Shown piece after piece: positions 34,588 through 43,336 of a DNA stretch of 64,000 bases. The notes beneath the pieces are model-generated. The model was given only the letters and a program-made list of their open reading frames with translations, was not told where the DNA came from and searched no databases. Source of the stretch: Thiohalophilus sp046483665 (GTDB lineage: Bacteria > Pseudomonadota > Gammaproteobacteria > UBA6429 > Thiohalophilaceae). How positions within the stretch are numbered: the first letter of the stretch is position 1; the number at the start of each line of letters is the position of its first letter. The stretch lies in the NCBI RefSeq assembly GCF_046483665.1, contig NZ_JAWOCR010000007.1, forward strand, positions 72,997 through 136,996, read 5' to 3'. The position numbers and the translations under genes were made by a program.

Positions 34588-34613
34588 AAAAAAGCCCCCG
34601 GAAGGGGGCTTTT
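34588..34613 (-). terminator. Terminator downstream of tRNA-Leu
   Basis: GCCCCC (34594-34599) and GGGGGC (34604-34609) flank the loop GGAA. The stem is extended by A/T pairs to AAAAGCCCCC/GGGGGCTTTT, and the minus strand ends in six Ts. It lies 10 bases past the tRNA 3' end; the plus strand also ends in Ts. Confidence 0.9.
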
Positions 34614-34623
34614 ATGAGAGAAT

Positions 34624-34710
34624 TGGTGCCGAGGAGAGGACTTGAACCTCCACGGGGTTACCCCCACTAGCACCTGAAGCTAGCGCGTCTACCAATTCCG
34701 CCACCTCGGC
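34624..34710 (-). tRNA. tRNA-Leu (anticodon CAG)
   Basis: An 87-base tRNA including an encoded CCA (complement of TGG at 34624-34626). The 5' end GCCGAGGTGGCGGAATTGG pairs its first seven bases with CCTCGGC near the 3' end. The anticodon stem CTAGC/GCTAG holds loop TTCAGGT, giving anticodon CAG (reads CUG). A long variable arm, as expected of leucine tRNA, reads around GTGGGGGTAACCCC. T-arm: GTTCAAGTC. Its own promoter and terminator bracket it. Confidence 0.97.
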
Positions 34711-34723
34711 TCAGAAGCCGCGC

Positions 34724-34752
34724 ACTTTACAGAGAGTCCCAGGGATTGTCAA
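34724..34752 (-). promoter_or_regulatory. Strong sigma-70 promoter of tRNA-Leu with GC-rich discriminator
   Basis: On the minus strand a perfect TTGACA (34747-34752), a 17-base spacer, then TAAAGT (34724-34729). It is followed by GCGCGGC, a GC-rich discriminator typical of stringently controlled stable-RNA promoters. Start near 34717, only a few bases before the mature 5' end. Confidence 0.85.
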
Positions 34753-34845
34753 TCACAAGCGCTGCCCCGAAAAATGACGCATAATTCGCCGGTGACGAAA
34801 TAGATTGCGTCGCCGAATACAAAATAACGAGAGAAAGAAGATTCC

Positions 34846-37257
34846 ATGACCCAACGTTCTGACAAGCAAGACCCTTACGCCGAGCGCGAAGCTCAGAAAT
34901 ACGAAAACCCTATCCCCAGCCGTGAATACATCATGGACCTGCTCGAGCAGTCTGGTCGTCCCATGTCCCGGGAGGACCTTGCCGAGGCACTCAAGCTGGA
35001 AAGCGACGATGAACTCGAAGGACTGCGGCGCCGGCTGCGGGCCATGGAGCGCGATGGCCAGCTGTTGTTCAACCGCAAACGTGAATACGGCCTGATCAGC
35101 AAAATGGATCTGGTGCGCGGCCGCGTGCAAGGGCATCCCGATGGTTTCGGCTTTTTAATTCCCGACGACGGCTCCGATGATCTGTTTCTTTCCGGGCGTG
35201 AGATGCGGGTCGCCTTCCATGGGGACCGGGTCCTGGCCCGGGTGGCCGGTATCGATCGGCGTGGCCGCCGTGAAGGCGCCATCGTCGAGGTGCTGGAGCG
35301 GGCTCACAAGACCATGGTCGGCCGGCTGTTTATCGAAGGCGGCGTGGCCTTCGTGGTGCCCGATAACAAACGCATCAGCCAGGACATTCTGGTACCGACG
35401 GAGAATCTCGGCCCGGCCGAACATAACCAGATCGTCAGCGTCGAGATCGCCCAGCCGCCGACGGCGTTCCGCCAGGCCATCGGCCGGGTCATCGAAGTGC
35501 TCGGTGATCATATGGCGCCGGGGATGGAGATCGATGTCGCGATCCGTTCCCACGGCCTGCCGCAGGTCTGGTCGCCGAAAACCGAGGCACAGATCGCCGA
35601 ATTGAGCGACCAGGTCAAAGAAGAACACAAGCAGGAGTCCGGTCGCGAGGATATTCGGCATCTGCCGCTGGTGACCATCGATGGCGAGGATGCCCGCGAC
35701 TTCGACGATGCAGTCTATTGCGAACCCAACCGCAAGGGCTGGCGCCTGCTGGTGGCCATCGCCGATGTCTCGCATTATGTCGAACCCGAGTCTCCGCTGG
35801 ATCAGGACGCCCAGGAGCGCGGCAACTCGGTCTATTTCCCCGAGCGCGTCATTCCCATGCTGCCGGAGATCCTCTCCAATGGTCTGTGTTCGCTGAACCC
35901 GGAAGTTGATCGCCTGTGCATGGTGTGTGACATGCAGCTGGATAAAAACGGCGTTCTCAAGGGGTACACTTTCTATCCGGGGGTCATGTATTCCCATGCG
36001 CGGCTCACCTATAACAAGGTGGCGGGAATGTTGGTCGACGAGGATGCCGAGCTGTGTCGAGAATACGCCGGGGTGCTGCCGCATCTGCATAACCTTTACC
36101 AGTTATACCAGGCGTTGCGCGTGCGTCGCAGCAAGCGCGGCGCCATCGATTTTGATACCACCGAAACCCGCATCGTCTTCGGTGAGGATCGCAAGATCGA
36201 ATCCATCGTGCCCACCGTGCGCAACGACGCGCACAAGCTGATCGAAGAGTGCATGATTATCGCCAACGTGGCCACCGCCCGCTTCTTGCTGGAAAACAAG
36301 GTGCCGGCGCTGTATCGCGTGCACGAAGGGCCCAAGCCGGAAAAACTCGAGGCCTTGCGCGAGTTTCTCGGCGAGTTCGGACTCAAGCTCGGCGGCGGCG
36401 ACAGCCCCGACGGCAAGCATTTCGCCAAACTGCTGGAGCAGATATCCGAACGTCCCGATGCCCATCTGATTCAGACCGTGATGTTGCGCACCCTCAAACA
36501 GGCGGTTTACAGCCCGGACAACCTGGGCCACTTCGGCCTGGCCTTCGATGCCTATGCCCACTTTACTTCGCCGATTCGCCGTTACCCGGATCTGCTGGTG
36601 CATCGCGCCATTCGGCATGTCATCAAGCACAAAAAAGGGGGCTTCTTGCAGCGCAAGAAACTGCCGCCGTTTCGTTATGACTCTGCCGCTATGGAAAATC
36701 TCGGCGAGCATTGCTCGCAGACCGAACGGCGCGCCGACGAAGCGACTCGTGACGCGGTCGACTGGCTCAAGTGCGAATTCATGCTCGACAAGGTGGGCGA
36801 GGAATATAACGGCACCATCAGCAGCGTGACCAGCTTCGGCCTGTTCATCGAACTCGATGAAGTCTTTGTCGAAGGACTGGTGCACGTCACTTCACTGGAG
36901 AACGATTATTACCATTTCGATCCGGCCCATCATCGTTTGATTGGCGAGCGTCAGCGGCAGATGTTCCGCCTCGGCGATCGCGTGCGGATCAAGCTGGCGC
37001 GGGTCGATCTGGAAGAGCGCAAGATGGACTTCATACTGCTGGAAAGCCTGACTGGTGAGACCTTCCGGGGCGAGCTGCCCGAGCGCGGCGGCAAGGGCGG
37101 TGGTCGCGGCAAGAAAACCGGCAAAAAAACCGCCGGTAAAAAACGCAGCAGTAAAAAAGCTGCCAGCGACTCTGACGAAGGCGACGGACGCAAGAAGACC
37201 GGCAAGAAAAGCGGAAAAAAATCGACCCGTCGGCGCGGCAAAAAGAAAACCGACTGA
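34846..37257 (+). CDS. rnr: Ribonuclease R
   Basis: An 803-residue 3'-5' exoribonuclease (E. coli 813). An N-terminal winged-helix (about 20-75) and two cold-shock domains lead. The RNB domain carries the catalytic acidic cluster IDGEDARDFDDAV (about 277-289). An S1 domain follows (GTISSVTSFGLFIELD, about 650-730). The last ~55 residues are an extremely lysine/glycine-rich tail (KKTGKKTAGKKRSSKKA and similar) thought in the family to unwind structured RNA. It degrades structured RNAs and assists trans-translation. rlmB follows 18 bases downstream. Confidence 0.97.
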   Translation: MTQRSDKQDPYAEREAQKYENPIPSREYIMDLLEQSGRPMSREDLAEALKLESDDELEGLRRRLRAMERDGQLLFNRKREYGLISKMDLVRGRVQGHPDGFGFLIPDDGSDDLFLSGREMRVAFHGDRVLARVAGIDRRGRREGAIVEVLERAHKTMVGRLFIEGGVAFVVPDNKRISQDILVPTENLGPAEHNQIVSVEIAQPPTAFRQAIGRVIEVLGDHMAPGMEIDVAIRSHGLPQVWSPKTEAQIAELSDQVKEEHKQESGREDIRHLPLVTIDGEDARDFDDAVYCEPNRKGWRLLVAIADVSHYVEPESPLDQDAQERGNSVYFPERVIPMLPEILSNGLCSLNPEVDRLCMVCDMQLDKNGVLKGYTFYPGVMYSHARLTYNKVAGMLVDEDAELCREYAGVLPHLHNLYQLYQALRVRRSKRGAIDFDTTETRIVFGEDRKIESIVPTVRNDAHKLIEECMIIANVATARFLLENKVPALYRVHEGPKPEKLEALREFLGEFGLKLGGGDSPDGKHFAKLLEQISERPDAHLIQTVMLRTLKQAVYSPDNLGHFGLAFDAYAHFTSPIRRYPDLLVHRAIRHVIKHKKGGFLQRKKLPPFRYDSAAMENLGEHCSQTERRADEATRDAVDWLKCEFMLDKVGEEYNGTISSVTSFGLFIELDEVFVEGLVHVTSLENDYYHFDPAHHRLIGERQRQMFRLGDRVRIKLARVDLEERKMDFILLESLTGETFRGELPERGGKGGGRGKKTGKKTAGKKRSSKKAASDSDEGDGRKKTGKKSGKKSTRRRGKKKTD

Positions 37258-37275
37258 TCCCCGTCGCACCACGCC

Positions 37276-38022
37276 ATGGCAGAGAAACACCTCATCTTCG
37301 GTCTGCACGCGGTCGAGGCGGCAGTTAAACGGGACAGCGAGCATATCGAGCGGGTCTATCTGGAGCAGGCCCGCCGCGATGAGCGGGCCCGGCAACTGGA
37401 AGGCCAGATTCGCGCCGCCGGCGTGGCGCTGGAGCGGGTCAAACGGCAGGTCCTGGATGATCTGACCGACGGCCAGCGCCATCAGGGCGTCGTGGCCGAG
37501 GCCACGCTGCCGGGCCCCGGCGATGAGCGCCAGCTGGCCCGGTTGCTCGATGAACTGAGCGAACCGCCGTTGTTACTGGTACTCGACGGGGTCCAGGATC
37601 CGCATAACCTCGGGGCCTGCCTGCGCACCGCCGATGCCGCGGGGGTACAGGCGGTGATCGCCCCCAAAGATCGGGCCTGCGGTCTGACCAGTACCGTGCG
37701 CAAGGTGGCCAGCGGCGCGGCCGAAATCGTACCCTTCATCCAGGTCACCAATCTGGCCCGGACCCTGCGTGAGCTGCGCGAGCGGGGCATCTGGCTGGTG
37801 GGCACCGATCTGAGTGCCGAGAGCGACCTCTACCAGGCCGACCTGGCCGGCCCGCTGGCCCTGATCATGGGTGCCGAGGAAAAAGGCCTGCGCCGCCTGA
37901 CCCGCGAGCACTGCGATCAGCTGGTCAGGCTCCCCATGGTCGGCACCGTCCAGAGCCTGAATGTCTCCGTCAGTACGGGGATCTGTCTCTATGAAGCGCG
38001 GCGCCAGCGCCGTGCTTCATAG
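37276..38022 (+). CDS. rlmB: 23S rRNA (guanosine-2'-O-)-methyltransferase RlmB
   Basis: A 248-residue SPOUT methyltransferase (E. coli 243) that methylates G2251 of 23S rRNA. An N-terminal substrate-binding domain is followed by the knotted domain. Motif 1 is NLGACLRTADAAG, motif 2 LALIMGAEEKGLR and motif 3 LPMVGTVQSLNVSVSTGICL. Follows rnr in the conserved pair. Confidence 0.97.
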   Translation: MAEKHLIFGLHAVEAAVKRDSEHIERVYLEQARRDERARQLEGQIRAAGVALERVKRQVLDDLTDGQRHQGVVAEATLPGPGDERQLARLLDELSEPPLLLVLDGVQDPHNLGACLRTADAAGVQAVIAPKDRACGLTSTVRKVASGAAEIVPFIQVTNLARTLRELRERGIWLVGTDLSAESDLYQADLAGPLALIMGAEEKGLRRLTREHCDQLVRLPMVGTVQSLNVSVSTGICLYEARRQRRAS

Positions 38023-38091
38023 AGAATAGAGACAGGGGCTAGATTCCAGCTGCCAACTGCCAACTGCCAAGGGCCAGGGGGAGGCCGGACA

Positions 38092-38150
38092 AAGCATAGC
38101 GGTGTCCGGCAATCTGCCCGACACCGCGGCGCTATATCGGGTCTGCCTAT
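38092..38150. repeat. BIME-like palindrome, copy 2
   Basis: GGCCGGACA...TGTCCGGCAATC and GCCCGACACCGCGGCGC...GGGTCTGCC resemble the element at 30258-30330. It is preceded at about 38030-38070 by GGGGCTAG and a run of short CAACTGC/CCAACTGC repeats, and lies immediately before the rpsF promoter. Confidence 0.65.
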
Positions 38151-38157
38151 ATCTGGA

Positions 38158-38186
38158 TTGCAAAGCCCTGATCGCTCAAGTAAAAT
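38158..38186 (+). promoter_or_regulatory. Sigma-70-like promoter of the rpsF operon
   Basis: TTGCAA (38158-38163), 17 bases, TAAAAT (38181-38186). Start near 38193, leaving a leader of about 90 bases before rpsF. Confidence 0.6.
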
Positions 38187-38219
38187 GCGCCACCTTTAAA
38201 TACAACCTGCTGGCCATAA

Positions 38220-38268
38220 GGTCGGTGGGGTTCCTTGCTCCACCGCGACAGGCGGGGGGCTGCCAACC
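38220..38268 (+). promoter_or_regulatory. Possible S6:S18-binding mRNA leader
   Basis: In the rpsF leader, GGTGGGG (38224-38230) pairs with CTCCACC (38238-38244) around a seven-base loop. It is followed by CG, so the strand reads CACCG, and outer GGT (38220-38222) can pair with ACC (38266-38268). A hairpin followed by CCG in the rpsF 5' leader is the hallmark of the known S6:S18 autoregulatory motif, which mimics the 16S binding site. Only the local pairing was checked by eye. Confidence 0.45.
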
Positions 38269-38285
38269 GAAAGGAAGAGATGTCG

Positions 38286-38639
38286 ATGCGACACTATGAG
38301 ATCGTGTTTCTGGTCCACCCTGACCAGAGTGAACAGGTTCCCGCCATGCTGGAACGTTATCGCAACCTGGTCGAAGGCAACGGGGGCAAGGTCCACCGGG
38401 TCGAGGACTGGGGCCGCCGCCAGCTGGCTTACTCCATCCAGAAAGTCCACAAGGCGCATTATGTTCTGCTGAACATCGAATGCGACCAGGCCACCCGTGA
38501 TGAACTGGAAAGTGGCTTCCGCTTTAACGACGCGGTTATTCGCAACCTGATCATCCGCCGTGATGAAGCTGTCACCGAGCCGTCCCCGATGGCGAAGAAA
38601 GACGAGCGCGAAGAAGACAGCGAGCAAAGCGCTGCTTGA
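38286..38639 (+). CDS. rpsF: 30S ribosomal protein S6
   Basis: A 117-residue S6 (E. coli 131-135). Begins MRHYEIVFLVHPDQSEQV and contains the S18/RNA-contact face VHRVEDWGRRQLAY. The tail is acidic (KDERE-EDSEQ), as in E. coli where it is glutamylated. ATGs at 38280 and 38286 are both possible; spacing from AAGGAAGAG and the conserved MRHYE favour 38286. First gene of the rpsF-rpsR-DUF2232-rplI operon. Confidence 0.97.
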   Translation: MRHYEIVFLVHPDQSEQVPAMLERYRNLVEGNGGKVHRVEDWGRRQLAYSIQKVHKAHYVLLNIECDQATRDELESGFRFNDAVIRNLIIRRDEAVTEPSPMAKKDEREEDSEQSAA

Positions 38640-38676
38640 GCCCGACGTTAACCCGTTAAATTAAAGGAATCACATC

Positions 38677-38907
38677 ATGGCCCGTTTTTTCCGTCGCAAG
38701 AAGTTCTGTCGTTTTACCGCCGAAGGCATCAAGGAGATCGATTACAAGGATCTCGGTTTGCTGAAGGCCAATGTCACCGAAAGCGGCAAGATTGTGCCCA
38801 GTCGTATTACCGGCACCAAGGCCCGCTATCAGCGTCAGCTGGCCACCGCCGTCAAGCGCGCCCGTTTTCTGGCGCTGCTGCCGTACAGCGACTCGCACAA
38901 GAACTGA
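38677..38907 (+). CDS. rpsR: 30S ribosomal protein S18
   Basis: A 76-residue S18 (E. coli 75), starting MARFFRRKKFCRFTAEGIKE and ending LLPYSDSHKN. Core motif SGKIVPSRITGTKARYQRQL binds 16S rRNA with S6. A clear AAGGAAT ribosome site precedes the ATG. 37 bases after rpsF. Confidence 0.98.
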   Translation: MARFFRRKKFCRFTAEGIKEIDYKDLGLLKANVTESGKIVPSRITGTKARYQRQLATAVKRARFLALLPYSDSHKN

Positions 38908-38947
38908 AAAAATCGTCTGTTCGTTCGTTGCGAACAGAGGAACTGAA

Positions 38948-39874
38948 ATGATGAAGTCGCTGGCAAGTTATGCCATGCGCGGCCCGCTGCAGGCTATCCT
39001 GGCGGTGGCCGGGTTGGCCATCGCCTCGCTGCTGTTTTTTCCGCTGAGCTGGCCGTTGAGTTATCTCAGCGGCGGGCTGGTGGCGCTGGTGGGGCTGACC
39101 CAGGCCAGCCGCGAGAGCATGCTGATCGTGCTGGGGGCCACCGCCGCGCTGGCTGTGCTGGCCCTGCTGATCGGCAGTCCGCACTTTGCCGTTGGCTATG
39201 CGCTGGTGGTCTGGTTACCGGCCTGGCTGGTGGCCCAGTGGCTGCGCCAGCGCGAGTCCCTGTCCCAGACTCTGCTGCTGTGCGGTCTGGTCGGGCTGGT
39301 CGGCATCAGTATTATGTTCCCGCTGCTGGGCGATCCGGCCCGCTGGTGGGGCGAGTATTTCAACCAGCAGGTGATTCCGGCGCTGGAACAGGCCGGCATC
39401 GAGATTCAGGACGAGGTTGCCCTGCGGGCGATGCTGGAGCAATCAGCCCGGCTAATGACCGGCGCCATGTTCACTTCGCTGGTGTTGAGCGCCATCATCG
39501 GCCTGCTGGTCGGGCGCAACTGGCAGGCGCGGCTGTTCGCCAGCGCCGCTCCCGGTGAGTTTCACCAGCTGCGGCTGGGAACACTGGCCGCCGGGGTGTC
39601 ACTGGCCATTGTGGCGCTGGCCCAGTTTGTGGGTGGTCTGGCCGGCCAGTGGCTGGTCAATGCGGCCACCGTGGCGCTGGGGGTGTTTTTGTTTCAGGGA
39701 CTGGCGGTGGGCCATGCCCTGGCCAGGCGCAGTCAGAATGCGAAGATCTGGCTGGTGGTATTGTATATTGTGCTGTTTTTTACCCTGCCCTATGGCGCGC
39801 TTGCGATCGCCATGCTGGGCATACTGGATAACTGGATTGAGCTCCGTCGCCGTTTTCCCGGGGCGGCGGGTTAA
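38948..39874 (+). CDS. DUF2232 family multi-pass membrane protein
   Basis: A 308-residue inner-membrane protein with about eight hydrophobic segments (for example LAVAGLAIASLLFFPLSW and LVVLYIVLFFTLPYGALAIA). It matches the DUF2232/YybS-like group that many gammaproteobacteria carry between rpsR and rplI. No catalytic motif is visible and the function is unknown. I start at ATG 38948; the open frame back to 38771 is inside rpsR. Leader segment 38908-38947 carries a CGTTCGTTGCGAACAGAGG hairpin-like repeat and ribosome site. Confidence 0.85.
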   Translation: MMKSLASYAMRGPLQAILAVAGLAIASLLFFPLSWPLSYLSGGLVALVGLTQASRESMLIVLGATAALAVLALLIGSPHFAVGYALVVWLPAWLVAQWLRQRESLSQTLLLCGLVGLVGISIMFPLLGDPARWWGEYFNQQVIPALEQAGIEIQDEVALRAMLEQSARLMTGAMFTSLVLSAIIGLLVGRNWQARLFASAAPGEFHQLRLGTLAAGVSLAIVALAQFVGGLAGQWLVNAATVALGVFLFQGLAVGHALARRSQNAKIWLVVLYIVLFFTLPYGALAIAMLGILDNWIELRRRFPGAAG

Positions 39875-39915
39875 TCAACCAATCACATCAAGCGACAGGC
39901 ATTGAGGTCAATAAA

Positions 39916-40365
39916 ATGGAAGTCATTCTGCTGGAAAACGTAGCCAATCTCGGCACTCTGGGCGACAAGGTTAATGTGCGTCCCGGTTATGGCCGCAACT
40001 TTCTGTTGCCGCAGAAAAAAGCGGTTCCGGCCACCAAAGAGAACGTGGAAATGTTCGAAGCACGCCGCGCCGAGCTGGAAAAAGCGGCTGCCGAAGCCCT
40101 GACTGCGGCCCGGGCCCGTGCCGAAAAAATCGCCGAACTGGCTGAGGTGATTATCCGTGCCCAGGCTGGTGAAGAAGGCAAGCTGTTCGGCTCGGTGGCC
40201 GTGGCGGACATCGCCGATGCGGTGATGGCGGCCGGCGTCGAGCTGGAAAAACGCGAAGTGACCCTGCCCGAAGGGCCGATTCGCCTGACCGGCGAATACG
40301 AGATCGAGCTGCAGTTGCACCCGGAAGTCATGCAGTCCATCAAGGTCAACGTCGAAGCCGAGTGA
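39916..40365 (+). CDS. rplI: 50S ribosomal protein L9
   Basis: A 149-residue L9 (E. coli 149). N-terminal domain MEVILLENVANLGTLGDKVN, then VRPGYGRNFLLPQKKAV, long connecting helix, and C-terminal domain. Binds 23S rRNA near L1 stalk base. Ends the rpsF operon ahead of a GC-rich hairpin. Confidence 0.98.
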   Translation: MEVILLENVANLGTLGDKVNVRPGYGRNFLLPQKKAVPATKENVEMFEARRAELEKAAAEALTAARARAEKIAELAEVIIRAQAGEEGKLFGSVAVADIADAVMAAGVELEKREVTLPEGPIRLTGEYEIELQLHPEVMQSIKVNVEAE

Positions 40366-40372
40366 TCGCCGA

Positions 40373-40394
40373 CGGGCGGGGACCTTCCCGCCCG
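40373..40394 (+). terminator. Hairpin after rplI
   Basis: CGGGCGGG (40373-40380) and CCCGCCCG (40387-40394) form an 8 bp stem with a six-base loop, followed by CCGCCTCTTT. The T-run is poor, so termination may be partial. The rest of the 40395-40610 gap holds no gene that I can support. Confidence 0.6.
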
Positions 40395-40610
40395 CCGCCT
40401 CTTTGGCAAACCTTTCGCACACCTGTAGCGTGCGATTTCCCCGTTCATTTTCCCGTTTCAATCCGTGCGCCGGATCGGTCCGATCCCGGTCAGGGTTGTG
40501 CTATGCTCAGGGCTTCTTGCCACGGGAGCGAGGGTTCGTTTCGATGACATTCTCCGGGAGTACCGCCCGTCCGCGGCCCCGGCCATGCTGGGATAACAAG
40601 ACAAATCACC

Positions 40611-42011
40611 ATGCCTGATGCAATTTACTCGGTAACCGCCACGGATCAGGCCACCGACGCGCTCAAAATGCCGCCGCACTCTATCGAGGCGGAGCAGGCG
40701 GTGCTCGGCGGGCTGATGATCGACAACAGCAGCTGGGACCAGGTCGCGGATCAGGTTACTGAAGAGGATTTTTACCGGCGCGATCACCGCCTGATCTTCT
40801 GCGCCATCGCCGCACTGGCGAAGGAGAGCGATCCCTGCGACGTGGTCACCCTCTCAGAATGGCTGGAGCGCCATAACCAGCTGGATGCCGCCGGCGGCAT
40901 GAGTTATCTGGGCGGGTTGGCCAAGAACACGCCGACTGCCGCCAATATCAAGGCCTATGCCGCCATCGTGCGGGAGCGCTCGGTACTGCGCCAGCTGACC
41001 CGGGTGGCCACCGAGATCGGCAACCTGGCCTACAACCCCGAAGGGCGCAACAGCGCCGAGGTGCTGGACCAGGCCGAGAAGGCGGTGTTCGATATCGCCG
41101 AGCAGGGTGCGCGCAACCGCTCCGGCTATGTCGGGATCAAGGATCTGCTGGTCAGGGCGGTGGATCGCATCGACGCGCTCTATCAAAGCAGCGATGCCTA
41201 TACCGGCGTGCCGACCGGTTACACCGATTTTGACGATATGACTTCCGGGTTGCAGAACTCCGATCTGATCATTGTTGCCGGACGTCCCTCCATGGGAAAA
41301 ACTTCCTTCGCCATGAATCTGGTGGAAAACGCCGCCATCAAGCATCAGGTGCCGGTGGCGGTGTTCAGTATGGAAATGCCCGGCGAGCAACTGGTGATGC
41401 GTATGATGTCCTCGCTGGGACGTATCGATCAGCACAAGATTCGTACCGGCAAACTGGATGACTCGGACTGGCCGCGCCTGACCTCGGCGGTGGGTATTCT
41501 CAACGAGGCGCAGATTTATATCGATGACACGCCGGGACTCTCCCCCATGGAGGTCCGCTCCCGCGCCCGGCGCATCAAGCGTGAACATGGTCTGGGCCTG
41601 ATCGTGATCGATTATCTGCAGCTGATGCAGGTGGGGGGAAACACCGAAAATCGCGCCACCGAGATCTCCGAGATCTCGCGCAGCCTCAAGGGACTGGCCA
41701 AGGAACTCAATGTCCCCGTGATCACGCTCTCACAGCTCAATCGCTCGCTGGAACAACGTCCCAACAAGCGCCCGGTCATGTCGGATCTGCGTGAGTCGGG
41801 TGCCATCGAGCAGGACGCGGATATGATTGTGTTTATCTACCGCGACGAAGTGTACAACGAAGACAGCACCGATAAGGGCACTGCCGAAATTATTATCTCC
41901 AAACAGCGTAACGGTCCCATCGGTACCGCGCGACTGACCTTCCTCGGTCAGTACACCAAGTTCGAAAACTACATTTCCGGCGACAACTATCTCGAAGGGC
42001 CCGGTGCATGA
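40611..42011 (+). CDS. dnaB: Replicative DNA helicase DnaB
   Basis: A 466-residue hexameric helicase (E. coli 471). The N-terminal primase/loader domain starts HSIEAEQAVLGGLMID. The RecA-type ATPase has Walker A GRPSMGKTS (about 224-232), Walker B LIVIDYLQLM, then LSQLNRSLEQRPNKRPVMSDL and GAIEQDADMI. No intein. ATGA overlap with alr. Confidence 0.98.
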   Translation: MPDAIYSVTATDQATDALKMPPHSIEAEQAVLGGLMIDNSSWDQVADQVTEEDFYRRDHRLIFCAIAALAKESDPCDVVTLSEWLERHNQLDAAGGMSYLGGLAKNTPTAANIKAYAAIVRERSVLRQLTRVATEIGNLAYNPEGRNSAEVLDQAEKAVFDIAEQGARNRSGYVGIKDLLVRAVDRIDALYQSSDAYTGVPTGYTDFDDMTSGLQNSDLIIVAGRPSMGKTSFAMNLVENAAIKHQVPVAVFSMEMPGEQLVMRMMSSLGRIDQHKIRTGKLDDSDWPRLTSAVGILNEAQIYIDDTPGLSPMEVRSRARRIKREHGLGLIVIDYLQLMQVGGNTENRATEISEISRSLKGLAKELNVPVITLSQLNRSLEQRPNKRPVMSDLRESGAIEQDADMIVFIYRDEVYNEDSTDKGTAEIIISKQRNGPIGTARLTFLGQYTKFENYISGDNYLEGPGA

Positions 42012-43090
42012 CCCGTGCAACACGGGCCACCATTAACCTACGCGCCCTGCAACACAACCTGACCGTCGCCCGCCGGCACGCCCCGGACAGTCGCCTGATG
42101 GCGATCATCAAGGCCAACGGCTACGGCCACGGCATGGTCGAAGTGGCCCAGGCCCTGGAGCATGCCGATGCTTTCGGGGTGGCGTCCATCGACGAAGCGA
42201 TCAGCCTGCGCGAGGCGGGCATCCCGCAACCCATCGTGTTGCTCGAAGGCTTCGTTCGGGGCGACGCGCTGCGTCTGATCGAGGGCTATCAATTACAACC
42301 GGTGATCCATCACCCCGAACAGATCGCTATCCTGGAACAAACTCCGGGCCCGGCGCTGGATGTCTGGCTCAAGGTCGACACCGGTATGCATCGCCTGGGT
42401 ATGTCCCCCCAAGATACCCCGGCCATGCTGACCCGCCTGCTCAACTGCCCGCGGGTTGCCAGCGTGCGGCTGATGACGCATCTGGCCAACGCCGACGATC
42501 GTGAGGATGACTATACCCAGGAGCAGATTCGCCGCTTCGAGAGTCTGGACGATCTCAGCGTTACCGCGCGCAGCGTCGCCAATTCCGCCGGACTGCTCGG
42601 CTGGCCGCAGAGCGTCAGCGACTGGGCGCGGCCGGGGATTATGCTCTACGGCGTATCGCCCTTTAATAACAGTCTCGGCAAACAGCACGACCTGCGCCCG
42701 GTCATGACCCTGCGCGCGCAATTGATCGCCGTAAACCGGCATCAGGCCGGCGAGCTGATCGGTTATGGGGGTACCTGGCGCTGTCCCGAGGCGATGCCGA
42801 TGGGGGTAGTATCCATCGGCTACGGTGACGGTTATCCCCGCCATGTCCCCAGCGGCACGCCGGTATTACTCGGTGACAGGCGGGTGCCCATCGTCGGACG
42901 CGTGTCGATGGATATGCTCTGCCTGGATCTGCGGGAGTGTCCCGAGGCCCGCATCGGCGATGAAGTGATCCTCTGGGGCGAGGGGTTGCCGGTAGAAGAG
43001 ATCGCCGACGCCGCCGGCACCATTGCCTATGAGTTGTTGTGCAAGGTGACCGCGCGGGTGGAGTTTGAATACACCACGAGTGAGGCTTGA
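42008..43090 (+). CDS. alr: Alanine racemase
   Basis: A 360-residue PLP enzyme (E. coli 359) interconverting L- and D-alanine for peptidoglycan. The PLP lysine is Lys35 in MAIIKANGYGHG, and the second catalytic base is the Tyr in SIGYGDGYPRH. VSMDMLCLDL is also typical. Coupled to dnaB by a four-base overlap, a common dnaB-alr pairing. A CCTCCCCT/AGGGGAGG hairpin (about 43100-43118) follows. Confidence 0.98.
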   Translation: MTRATRATINLRALQHNLTVARRHAPDSRLMAIIKANGYGHGMVEVAQALEHADAFGVASIDEAISLREAGIPQPIVLLEGFVRGDALRLIEGYQLQPVIHHPEQIAILEQTPGPALDVWLKVDTGMHRLGMSPQDTPAMLTRLLNCPRVASVRLMTHLANADDREDDYTQEQIRRFESLDDLSVTARSVANSAGLLGWPQSVSDWARPGIMLYGVSPFNNSLGKQHDLRPVMTLRAQLIAVNRHQAGELIGYGGTWRCPEAMPMGVVSIGYGDGYPRHVPSGTPVLLGDRRVPIVGRVSMDMLCLDLRECPEARIGDEVILWGEGLPVEEIADAAGTIAYELLCKVTARVEFEYTTSEA

Positions 43091-43166
43091 TCTTATTGCC
43101 TCCCCTGCAAGGGGAGGGGTGAACAAGCATCCAGCATCTATCTAAATGTTCGCCATGCGGGCCAGG

Positions 43167-43196
43167 CCGTCATTCCGGCGCAGGCCGGAATCCAGT
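43167..43196. repeat. Intergenic palindrome ATTCCGGC/GCCGGAAT
   Basis: ATTCCGGC (43172-43179) and GCCGGAAT (43184-43191) make a stem with loop GCAG, in the GTCATTCCGGC...GCCGGAATCCAG context. Related sequences lie near 2885-2980 and 46695-46770. Such 'TCATTCC' palindromes are widespread intergenic repeats in proteobacteria. Confidence 0.7.
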
Positions 43197-43336
43197 CTAT
43201 AGAAAAAGATCGCCCCCCCAGTGCGAGCTTGATCTCGAAAGCGCTGATTTTCTTTTGTGGGAGATGTAATAAAGCGGCGGCGCCCTGACCTGGCATTGAG
43301 GAAGATCAGCCCCCAAACTGGTTGATATGGAGCACT

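Noticed and set aside
34624..34710. tRNA-Leu as an attachment site for an island carrying modABC
   Set aside because: No integrase and no direct repeat of the tRNA 3' end were found on either side.
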